Assembly: GCA_028571685.1 (NCBI GenBank)
Contig: CM053141.1
Location: 137,792,833 to 137,856,832 of the forward strand
DNA length: 64,000 nucleotides
Direction of reading: 5' to 3'
From: Heterohyrax brucei
Taxonomy: Eukaryota; Chordata; Mammalia; Hyracoidea; Procaviidae
Both the position numbers and the translations under genes were made by a program. The notes under the pieces are model-generated. The model had not been told where the DNA came from. It ran no database searches and was given only the letters and a program-made list of their open reading frames with translations. Below, piece by piece: positions 11,700 to 20,520 of the stretch. Each line of letters begins with the position of its first letter. Within the stretch, counting starts at the first letter, position 1.

Positions 11700-12300
11700 G
11701 ATGCAATATGACTCAACATAAAAAACAGATACAAACATCCTTTAATAATCAGAACATGGAATGTATGAGGTATGAATCTAAGAAATATGGAAAGCATCAA
11801 AAATGGAATGGAGTGCAAAAATACCAATATCAATGCATTAGTGAGCTGAGATGGACTGGTATTTTGAATCTGACAATCATATGGTCTACTAAGCCTGGAT
11901 AACAACATAAGAGGAATGGTGTTGCATTCATCATCACAAAGAACATTTCAAGATCTATCCTGAAGTGCAATGATGTCAGTGATAGGACAACATCCATACA
12001 CCTACAAGTAAGGCTAGTTAATGCAACTATTATTCAAATTTACACAACCACCACTACGGCCAAAGATGAAGAAACTGAAGATGTGCATCAACTCCTGCAA
12101 CTGGAAATTGATCAAGCATGCAATCAGGATGCATTGATAATTACTAGTGATTGGAATGCAAAAGTTGGAAACAAAGAAGGATCCGTAGTTGGAAAATATG
12201 GCCTTGGTAATAGAAATAATCCCAGAGATCACATGATAGAATTTTGCAAGACCAACAACATCTTCATAGTAAATACCTTTTTTCCACCAATGTAAATGAC
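11700..12300 (+). pseudogene. RTE endonuclease domain (broken)
   Basis: The apurinic/apyrimidinic-type endonuclease nicks target DNA to prime reverse transcription. Visible here in several frames are the N-terminal strand region (IIRTWN-like, near 11740), the 'ISELRWTGILN' segment (11838-11868) and a later stretch, 12083-12295, with QDALIITSDWNAKVGNKEG (family consensus ITGDWNAKVG) and RDHMIEFCKTNN. The catalytic-region Asp-Trp-Asn of DWNAK is kept, though the preceding Gly is Ser. Stops and frame changes between these blocks make it non-functional. Confidence 0.85.
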
Positions 12301-13362
12301 AGCTATACACATCAACCTCACCAGACAAAATACACAGAAATCAAATTGACTACATTTGTGGAAGCAGATGATGGAAACACAGAACAAGGCCAAGTACCAA
12401 TTGTGGCTCAGATAATCAATTGTTCACATGCAAGTTTAAATTGAAAATGAAGAAAATTGGAACAAGTCCATGAGAACCAAAGTACAACCTTAATTAGCTC
12501 CCATCTGAGTTTAGAGACTACTTCAAGAATAGGTTTGATATGTTGAACACAAATGACCAAAGACCAGACAAGTTGTGGAATGACACCAAAGACATCATCA
12601 TATGTGAAGAAAGCAAGAGGTCATTATAAAGACAGGACAGAAAAGACAAAAGTGAAAGTCAGAAGAGACTCTGACACTTGCTCTTGAACACTAAATAGCT
12701 AAAGCAAAAGGAAAAAATGACAAAGAAAAAGAACTGAAAATTCCAAAGGGCAGCTGAAGAACACCAAGTATTATGACATGTTCAAAGAGTTAGACATAGA
12801 AAACCAAGAGAAAAACACATTCTGCATTTCTCAAGCTGAAAGAACTCAGAAAAAAATGCAAGCCTTAAGTTGCAATAGTGAAGGATTCTACAGGAAGGAT
12901 ATTACATGACTCAGGAAGCATCAAAAGAAGATGGAAGGAATATACAGTCATTATACCAAAAAGAACTGGCTGACATCCAACCATTTCAAGACGTAGCATG
13001 TGATCGGGACAGTTACCTCTCCAACCAACTGGAAGACACCCATATTTATATCTATTCCAAAGAAAGGTGATCCAACCAAATGTGGAAATTATCAAACAGT
13101 GTCATTAATGTCACACACAAGTATAATTTTCTAAAGATCATTCAAAAGCAGCTGCACTAGTAGGTGAATGGAGAACTGCCAGAAATTCCATCTGGATTCA
13201 GAAGTGGACACAGAACCAAAGGTATCACAGCCTGATGTCAGATGGACCCTAATCATAGACCAAAACAGAGAATACCAGAAAGATGTTTACCTATGGTTTA
13301 CTGACTCTGCAATTATAGATAACATTGTGAAGAATGGGAATTCCAGAACATTTATTTTTCGC

Positions 13363-13880
13363 TGTTAGTCATTTAGTGCCACTTTAACAGAAACACCACA
13401 AGTGTATGGCTTTTAAAAGGAGAAGTTTTTCTTTTGTCACAGTCCAGTAGGCTAAAAGTGCAAATTCAGAGTGTCAGCTTCATAGGAAGGCGTTCTCTAT
13501 TGGCTCTGGAGGAAGGTCCTTGTCATCAATCGTCCCCTGGACTGGAAGCTTCTGCCACACAGGGACACGAGGGTCCTTTCCAAACGATGTGCTCTGCTCC
13601 CAGTGCCGCTTTCTTGGTGGTATGAAGTCCCCAACTCCCCACTTGTCTCCCTTACTTTTACATCACAGGAGGCTACCCCAAAGCACAGTATAGCCTTTCC
13701 TACACATTCAGTCCTGTCCCACCAACACAACTGGCTGCCCACCTTCCCTCACTAACATCACAGAGGTAGGAGTTACAATATAAAGGAATGTTATACAATA
13801 CTAAAAATCACAGCCTAACCACATGGCTACACACAATTTTGGGGGATACAATTTTGAGAAGCACAATTCAATCCGTGACA
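13363..13880 (-). mobile_element. Solo MaLR-like LTR inside RTE
   Basis: It starts TGTTAGTCATTTAGTG and ends CAATCCGTGACA (TG...CA in this orientation). It is the same family as the LTRs at 30554, 35742, 38888, 16781 and 50812. It splits the RTE RT domain, so it postdates that element. I find no clean 5-base target duplication; the left and right flanks are TTCGC and TGCTC. Confidence 0.85.
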
Positions 13881-14866
13881 TGCTCATAAAGTATCTGTAC
13901 ATGGCCCAAGAGGCAGTCATTCAAACAGAACAAGGGGACACTGTGTGGTTTCAAGTCAGGAAAAGTGTGCGTCAGGGTTGTATCTTTTCACCACACCCTT
14001 TCAATCTATATGCCAAGTAAGTATTATCTGAAAGCTAGACTACGCTGAGAACAAGGCATCAGGACTGGAGGAAGGCTCATGAACAACCTGTGTTATGCAG
14101 ATGATACAACCTTGCTTGCTAAAAGGGAAGAGGATTTGAAACACTTACTGATAAAGATCAAAGACCATATCTTCAGTATGCATTACATCGCAACATCAAG
14201 AAAACAAAAATTCCCACAAGTGGACCAGTAAACCACATCATGATAAATGGAGAAAGGACTGAGGTTGTAAAGGATTTCACTTTACCTGGTTCTACAATCA
14301 ATGCCCATAGAAGCAGCAGTCAAGAAATCAAAAGATGCATGGCATTTAGAAAATCTGCTGCAAAAGACCTCTTAGAAGTGCTGAAAGTAAAGATGTCACC
14401 TTGAAGACTACAGTGCACCTGACCCACTCCATGGTATTTTCAATCACATCATAGGCAACGCAAAAGCTAGACAACGAATAAGACCTGAGGAAGACAGGAG
14501 AACTAGTTACACCTTTGAATTGTGGTATTGGAGAAGAAGACTCATACACCATGGCAAAATAACAAACAGATCTGTCCCAGAAGAAGTGGTGCTCCTCAGA
14601 ATTAACGATGGCAAGAGTACATGTTACATACTTCGGACATACCATCAGGAAGGACCCATCCCTGAAGAAGGACATCATGCTTGGTAAACGGTCAACAGAA
14701 AAGTGGAAAACCCTCAACAAGATGGATTGACACAGTGGCTGCAATGACATGCTTAAGCATAAAAACGATTGTAGGCATGACACAGAATCAGGCAGTGCTT
14801 CATCCTATCATGCCTAAGTGTTGTACGAGTTCAATTGACTTGACAGCACTTAACAACCACAGCATG
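13860..14866 (+). pseudogene. RTE reverse transcriptase and C-terminal domain (broken)
   Basis: After the LTR the frame resumes with LIKYLYMAQEAVIQTEQGDT and VRQGCIFSPHPFNLYA, the RT B-motif region (QGC.LSP). A following frame carries the region around the YADDT-like motif (14095, 'CYADDTTLLAK' in the + direction). The C-terminal region is recognisable to about 14790. Many frame changes. Confidence 0.85.
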
Positions 14867-14927
14867 AATATGAAACCTCTACATCACCCAGTAATCTTTG
14901 TACCCATTTCCCATGTCGTTTCAGTTT

Positions 14928-14988
14928 TTCCTACAGAGTCACTATGAGCTGTAATTGACTCAATGGCAATGAGTACTGGTGGTGGTAG
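14928..14988 (+). mobile_element. Truncated SINE/RTE 3' end
   Basis: ACAGAGTCACTATGAGCTG, then TTGACTCAATGGCAATGAG and a GGTGGTGGTAG tail. Only the last 60 bases are present. Confidence 0.65.
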
Positions 14989-15214
14989 TATAAACTGTAT
15001 ATTCCCAAATCCAGTCCTGTAAGTTTGCACTCCTGTTTAATATCCAAGCATTTCTCCTTAAACTACAGAAGATCTTAAACCATCCTTTGAAATAACAATT
15101 CTTTACTTTGCCTCCTAAAGTACCACTAACAGAAGGCTGACGGATTTAACAGACTCCTCTTGAGGTCTTGAGAATAAAAAAGGGAAGTACCACCCAACAT
15201 AAAACAATACCTTA

Positions 15215-15330
15215 CCACCAGGGCTTTGAACTGGTTTATTTTGGTTTGAACCCCTGCTGAGAATTTGCATTTCTAACAAGTTCCCAGGTAATGCTAATGC
15301 TGGTTAGGGACCAGTTCTGAGAACCAGTAG
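15215..15330 (+). mobile_element. hAT-Charlie non-autonomous element (MER5A-like)
   Basis: CTGAGAATTTGCATTTCTAA and CAAGTTCCCAGGTAATGCTA, ending GTTCTGAGAACCAGTAG, match my memory of the 3' half of MER5A. Confidence 0.75.
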
Positions 15331-15930
15331 TAGAAGAGTGGTGATCTAATTAAAATGTAATCGCTTGCTGATTTTATTAAAATGTACAATCTGTAGCAGC
15401 GTAAATTCTCACCCGGAGTACCAACCAAAACAAACAGGTTAAAAGCCCTGATCTTAACATTGTCAAAGATTAGTTGGCTGCCCATCACTTCTGTGAGTTT
15501 CTCCCTAGCTGCTCTTATTTACCGTCACATTTGGCTGCAAAGTTGCTGTCCCCCTTCATCCTCATTGCTGATGTTTTTCTACCTCCATGATATCCAACAT
15601 ACACTACTCTACCCCAAAAGGGAACATTAAATTTCACAGAACACTTCAGCCTTTTACTATCAAGCCTCTCCTTTCAGCCAGGACCAAAGCAGAAGTGTTT
15701 AGGGCCCCTGACCTTCTTAACCTAAAAAAGCCGCTGAAGTATTTTGCTAAACAATTTAGCTTTCTGTCATAGATTTCTAGAGGACGAACTAGCCAGAGCT
15801 CTGACCTTACAGTTTTTCTTTACTAGACCCAGATTTTTAAAAATATCCAAGAAAAGGTAGCAATAGCAAAATACATATTCTTGCAGGTCTTGAGCAAACT
15901 AGAGCGGTGTCATTTTTTTCTTCCATGTTA
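15331..15930. other. No gene or repeat recognised
   Basis: Unique non-coding sequence. Confidence 0.5.
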
Positions 15931-15977
<47 letters not shown>

Positions 15978-15985
15978 TATATATA
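15931..15985. repeat. (AT)n microsatellite
   Basis: About 40 bases of pure AT followed by ACAC-interrupted AT repeats; likely length-polymorphic. Confidence 0.95.
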
Positions 15986-15989
15986 AACA

Positions 15990-16072
15990 AATAAAAAAAA
16001 ACACCCATTGCCATCAGGTCAATTCCAACTCATAGTGACCTTTTAGGTCAAAGTAGAACTGCTCCATAAGAC
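15990..16072 (-). mobile_element. AfroSINE 3' part
   Basis: Reversed tail (CCATCAGGTCAATTCCAAC) and part of the body. The head is absent, and MaLR-like internal sequence follows from about 16073. Confidence 0.75.
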
Positions 16073-16620
16073 TCTGCCTTTCAGACCCACTGGGACAGCA
16101 ACTCTGGTACCTTGGGTTTAGGCACAACGTAAGATCTACTGAGTGGCAACTCCATGCTTAGAAACACAGGAAGCCATGGCTCCACCCATTCAGACCCCTG
16201 AAGTCACAACTATACATTTTGAGACTGAGGCAGCTCTGCTTCTCCTCTTCTTTGTCTCTTCAGCTTCTCACGGCCTCAAGGCCCAGACCTCAGGCCCACA
16301 TCTGCCCTGCTGGGGCACGTGTTCCAAAGCTCTGTAGCTCCACCAATTCAAGTGCCCAGAGGCACTCCACTCTGCACACAGGCACACAGCTCTGTCGCTC
16401 AGTGGGTTAGCTCCAGTGCTGTCTCGTACTGGTCTGGTTCTGCTGCTGCCTATCCAGTGCAGCTCCGCTGGTCCTCAGCTGCTGTTTCTCACTATCTGCA
16501 TCTTCATTGCTGTTAAAAGTTCTCAGTTTCTTCTGACTCTTCTACCCATTCAGTTTCAAAACCACTTCCACATTTTAGTTATTTGTTAGAGCAGCACCCC
16601 ACTCTCTCGGTACCAAATTC
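16073..16620 (-). mobile_element. MaLR-like internal region (non-coding)
   Basis: C/T-rich sequence parallel to 38165-38650: both share GGGACAGCAACTCTG, the CCCACATCTGCCCT and GGGGCA.GTGTTCCAAAGC blocks, and a CACCCCACTCTC.GGTACCAA end just before TGTCTTAGGCTGG. Reversed, the GGTACC segment next to the following LTR occupies the primer-binding-site position of an LTR element. The open frames here (for example 16143-16337) lack retroviral motifs, as expected for MaLR. Confidence 0.65.
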
Positions 16621-16972
16621 TGTCTTAGGCTGGGTTCTCTATGTAAGGAAGACCAGTAACATGTATAACATACATAGAAAAAGATTAATATAAAGGAAAC
16701 AGCTCACACAGTTGTAGAAGCTGGAATGTCCCAAGTCCTCAGTCAGAATACAAGCCTCACACAGAAGCTGGCAAACACAGTGTCACGGACTTAACTGTGC
16801 CACCCCAAAAACACATGTAGCCCTGTGGCTGGGCCATGATTCCCAATATTTTATGTTTGTTCTCCATTTTGTGATTTTCCTGTGCTGTATATTAAAAGAT
16901 TAGGGCGGGACTCCAAATCCCTTCATAGGATCACCTCCCTGCTCCACAGTAAAGGGAGCTTCCCTGGAGTAT

Positions 16973-17002
16973 GGCTTGGCCAAGTGCCGTCGAGTCGGCT
17001 TG
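16973..17002 (-). mobile_element. 18-base SINE/RTE tail micro-insertion
   Basis: The uninterrupted LTR copy reads GTATGGCTTGCA. Here GGCTTG is duplicated (16973-16978 and 16997-17002) around GCCAAGTGCCGTCGAGTC, the reversed last bases of a SINE/RTE-type tail. Confidence 0.7.
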
Positions 17003-17295
17003 CACCACCCTTTATCCTTTCAACCTGCAAGAGATAAAAGGAAAGGGAAGCAAGCAGAGTTAGGAACCTCACACCATCAAGAAAACAGCACAAGGAGTAC
17101 AGCATGTCCTTTAGAACTGAAGTTCCTGTGCCAAGATGTTCCCAGTATAAAGGCTGATGAAACACAAGGATTTTCCTCCAGAACCAACAAGGGGGAAAGC
17201 CTTCTCCTGGTACAGACATCCTGAATTTGGACTTGCAAGGATCAGCTTTCCGTTGTTAAGGCCATCCACTCTGTGGTATTTCTGTTATAGCATCA

Positions 17296-17358
17296 CTAGC
17301 TGACTAGGTCTCCATGAGTCGGATTCAACTCGACAGCACTTGGCTTGGCTAGCTGACT
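17296..17358 (+). mobile_element. 43-base SINE/RTE tail micro-insertion
   Basis: CTAGCTGACT is perfectly duplicated (17296-17305 and 17349-17358) around 43 bases containing CCATGAGTCGGATTCAACTC and ending ACTTGGCTTGG. The sister LTR at 39385-39401 has the empty site (CTAGCTGACTAAAACA). Confidence 0.8.
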
Positions 17359-17631
17359 GAAACAGTCAGCAAGTCAGAGACGGAGTTCTCGCTCACAGCC
17401 TGTGAAGGTCAACAGATCTCAAGACAGTGAGTGAGAGTGCAAGTTTTCTGCTGATTCACAGAGCTGCAGGGGCTGCTGAACCCAGGATCATCGGGTCAGG
17501 GAAAAAGACTCTTACTTGCAGGCTGTGAGGACAGATGAATCCCCAGAGCTTCAAGTTCAAGTTCCAAGAACCAGAAATAACAAGAAAGCAGGACCTGCTA
17601 GTGATGCAAGCAGACAGGAAGTAGGTGGCAG

Positions 17632-17790
17632 AAACCCCCGTGGCAGAGTAGCTAAGTGTTACAGTTGCTTACCAAAGAGTCAGCAGTTCAAGTCCACTAG
17701 GTGCTCCTTGGAAACTCTATTGGGGCAGTTCTCCTCTGTCCTATAAGGTAACTATGAATCAGAATTGATTCTAAGTAACGAGTTTAGCAT
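17632..17790 (+). mobile_element. AfroSINE
   Basis: Head GTGGCAGAGTAGCTAAGTG, B-box region CAGCAGTTCAAGTCCAC and a degraded tail GAATTGATTCTAAGTAACG. Confidence 0.85.
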
Positions 17791-18312
17791 ATATAGTATA
17801 CATAAAATAGACCCAATACTTTAGAGGCAAAATATAAGCTATTAGCATATAAATCCAGTATAACCTCATCAAATCACCAATTAGAGAGACCCTGAGTATC
17901 TGTAGGAGCTAAAATAACAGACTTCAGAATTTCTAAGAAACACATGATAACAATAATAGATCAATATAAAACACATTATTTATTATTATGTACTGTAAAT
18001 CCTAACCCTGAGTCTGTGGTTATAACACAATTTGAGAACAGTTTTTCTCTATTATGTTAATAAGTCAGTATTAGTATCAGGTATCTTCAGTCAATCTCTT
18101 TGGAAATACACTTTCTCCTCACTTATCAACTACCTTTTTATCCAACATTTCTCTTTTAGACAATAGTAAAAAATCTATTGAGTACTTTGTGCATTAACAA
18201 TGTAAATCAGCAGTAACAAATGCCAGGATGCAAGATGAGAGTAATGCTGGCTGTGGTGATTAAGATTAAGGTATCCTGGCTAGGCTGTGATTCTCAGTCG
18301 TGTAACAGTTAC
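17791..18312. other. Unique sequence with a possible LTR 'A' scrap
   Basis: No gene is visible. At 18255-18309 TGTGGTGATTAAGATTAAGG and the GGCTAGGCTGTGATTCTCAG that follows resemble the start, on the plus strand, of the LTR 'A' family. The call is tentative. Confidence 0.4.
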
Positions 18313-18848
18313 GTTGTTGCTGTTACGTGCCATCTAGTTGGTTCTGACTCATAGTGACCCTGTGTACAACAGAACGAAACGCTGCCAGGTCTTGTGCCAT
18401 GCCCACAATCATTTTTTGCTTAAGCCCATCATTGCAACTACTGTGTCAATCCATCTCATTGAGAACTTCCTCTTTTCTGCTGACCCTCCACTCTACCAAG
18501 TATGATGTCTTTCTCCAGTGACTGATCCCTGGTGACAACACGTCTGAAGTATGTTAAGACACAGTCCCATCATCTTTGCTTCCAAAGAGCACTCTGGTTG
18601 TACTTCTTCCAGAACAAATCTGTTTGTTCTTCTGAGTCCATGAGACATCTAATATTCTCCTCCAGCACCACAACTCAGAGGCATCACTTCTTCTGTCTTC
18701 CTTACTCATTGTCCAGTTTTTGCATGCATATGCTGCAACAGCGGGTTCAAACCCAAGGATTGTGAGGATGGCACAGAACCAGACGTAACCTTCTGTTACG
18801 TCTAAGTTCACCATGAGCGGAAGTTGACTGAATGGCACCTAATGACAG
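18313..18848 (-). mobile_element. Self-inverted RTE fragment
   Basis: 18313-18735 is a reversed RTE 3' end. 18756-18845 is the last 90 bases of the same LINE in the forward direction (GATTGTGAGGATGGCACAG ... AATGGCACCTAATGACA). The terminal segment is thus present twice, head to head, as about 90-base inverted repeats. Twin priming or a later inversion would explain it. Confidence 0.8.
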
Positions 18849-19910
18849 AGATTTCACATTGATTAGAAACTTTGAACAACACTTCTGCACTTCAAAGAAA
18901 TGTCCTTAGAACTTTAAGATCCACTGCTGACAGTGCGAATGTTCCTATAATTACTATATGCCCTTGATAATGTGGCTGCTAAATCCTTTTAATTGCGCTG
19001 AGCTTCAACACAGGAACATCCTTACTTCCAGCTGGGCTATCATCCCAGGCCATTTCCCCTTCCAAACTGCTACTACATTTTCTTCCAAGCAGGCCTATAC
19101 AAGATCAGTTCATTGTAAATTTATCTGCAGTATAAGAAACATTCCACAGATAATGAATTATGTCAATATACACAATAACTGTCAATCATAGCTACTCCAT
19201 TACCCTCATGCTGGCTACATAAGTTAACACATTAGCTAGTGTTCTTATTGTGAGACTTCTTTTGATAGCTTGTTATTTTTATCATGATTATTCTTAAAGA
19301 ATATGCATGTGTGGGTGTATCTGTAGACAGACAGTACAATACCTCAACTTCTTTCAGGGAAAAATTTACCAAAGATTATATTCTTGAAAAAAATTATTCT
19401 TGCTGAATTGTTTAGAGCTTGCTGTTGGAAAAAGACTGTATACTAAAAGACATTAGTTCTTAATGCTTTGGAAAACAATCGTCTTCTTAGAATTTCAAAA
19501 GAAATTGTATGAAGAATGAACAATTTAAGTAAGTTTCTCTTTCAATTCCTCAACCAAAAAGTAAAGTTTCATTTACATCAATATGAAAAACTGTCTCTTT
19601 CAAAGCTTTTTGTATCTATCAAAATAATCTAACTTAATTTCTTAAGAGTTGCATTTATTGTCTTACCATAATTCTCCAAACACCCAAGTCTTACAGACTT
19701 GAGGCAGATTATATACATATTCATAGGAAGAGAACAATTTTATATCAATTTTGAGATGAAGCATCTTTTTGCTGTTAGTATACAGAAGCAAGAAGTTATT
19801 TCATGAAATGAAATATGTTCAAAAAGTATTACATTTGCCCATTAGCACAATATACATCTGTATATGTGCACATATGTGTGTATACACATCCTACCTATAT
19901 CATATATGAG
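18849..19910. other. No gene or repeat recognised
   Basis: AT-rich unique DNA ending in a CA/TG-rich run (about 19855-19900). Confidence 0.55.
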
Positions 19911-20214
19911 GCATTAATGGTCCAGTGGTAGAATTCTCTCCTCTTATGCAGGACGTACAGGTTTGATTCCCAGGCAACACATGTCACGCACAGCTATCAC
20001 CTATCAGTGGAAGTTTGCTACGATGTTGAGCAGGTCTTAGCAGAGTTTCCAGATTAAAATAGACTACAAAGAAAGGCCTTGAAATTGACTTCTGAAAATT
20101 AGCCAATGAAAACCCTATAGATTACAATAGTCTGCTCTGAATTCAGGCATGTGGGTGGCCATTGTGCCCTGGTCTTCACAAGCCAGCAGCTGACCCAATG
20201 GCAGCTAACAACAC
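19911..20214 (+). mobile_element. tRNA-Gly-derived SINE with RTE 5' and 3' sequence
   Basis: The first 70 bases closely follow tRNA-Gly: GCATTAATGGTCCAGTGGTA, then GAATTCTC, and a B-box GGTTTGATTCC at 19960-19970. The middle (20015-20115) matches the 5' leader of the RTE LINE (compare GTTTCAGCTGAGCTTCCA at 11469 with GTCTTAGCAGAGTTTCCA here). The end is an RTE-type tail, CAATGGCAGCTAACAACA. It is a composite SINE distinct from the more common AfroSINEs here. The anticodon arm is degenerate, so it is not a tRNA gene. Confidence 0.8.
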
Positions 20215-20335
20215 TTGTATATGTAAACATTCATATGTACATATGCATACACATCTATATACATGCATGCATATATACATACACATCTACAACATACATA
20301 CATATATAAAAACCTTTATATATGCACATATACAT
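20215..20335. repeat. (CATA)n-like AT-rich repeat
   Basis: Imperfect repeats of ATACATATGCATACACAT type directly after the composite SINE. Confidence 0.85.
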
Positions 20336-20520
20336 CAACACTGTTGAGTCAACTCTGACTCACAGAAACCCTGTCGGACAGAAGAGAATTGCCATACTAG
20401 AGTTTCCAGGGCTATAATGTTTACAGAAACAGACTGCCACATCTTTCTCCTGCAGAGCAGCTGGTGAATTCAAACCACCTACCCTTCATTAGCAGTTTAA
20501 CCACTGCTCCATCAAGACTT
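20336..20520 (-). mobile_element. AfroSINE, long variant
   Basis: Reversed tail (TTGAGTCAACTCTGACTCAC), the extra body block GTTTACAGAAACAGACTGCC, and head GCAGTTTAACCACTGCTCC. Confidence 0.88.

Larger units (their letters stand above)
11355..14866 (+). mobile_element. Long RTE (BovB-like) LINE split by an LTR
   Basis: Nearly the whole element is present in order: 5' leader (CTGTCAGTTTGTCATGTGGG, 11370), endonuclease, RT, C-terminal domain and a 3' end close to GTTCAATTGACTTGACAGCAC at 14830. A minus-strand MaLR-like LTR (13363-13880) interrupts it inside the RT domain, and the flanking RT sequence joins correctly across it. Removing the LTR leaves about 3.0 kb. The element is decayed, with numerous stops. 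Confidence 0.92.
16781..17364 (+). mobile_element. Solo MaLR-like LTR with two micro-insertions
   Basis: It begins TGTCACGGACTTAACTG and ends AGCTGACTGAAACA. Landmarks are GCTGGGCCATGATTCCC, CCTCCAGAACCAACAAGG and GGCCATCCACTCTGTGGTAT. It is longer than its sister at 38888-39401 because it carries two foreign pieces (16973-17002 and 17296-17358). Confidence 0.85.
16621..17630 (-). mobile_element. Second-type LTR-like element ('A'), split by an LTR
   Basis: It starts TGTCTTAGGCTGGGTTCTC and is the same family as 38652-39794. Its right part (17365 onward) continues with GAACCCAGGATCATCGGG and AGACTCTTACTTGCAGGCTG, matching 39450-39510. A plus-strand MaLR-like LTR (16781-17364) sits inside it. 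The right end is unclear because a SINE starts at 17632. I know similar sequence from ERVL-class LTRs but do not assign a name. Confidence 0.65.

Noticed and set aside
14346-14783. 145-codon minus-strand open frame
   Set aside because: It is antisense to the RTE C-terminal domain of the plus-strand element.
19911-19982. A functional tRNA-Gly gene
   Set aside because: The head keeps A- and B-box-like text but the anticodon arm does not fold, and it is fused to RTE sequence; it is a SINE.
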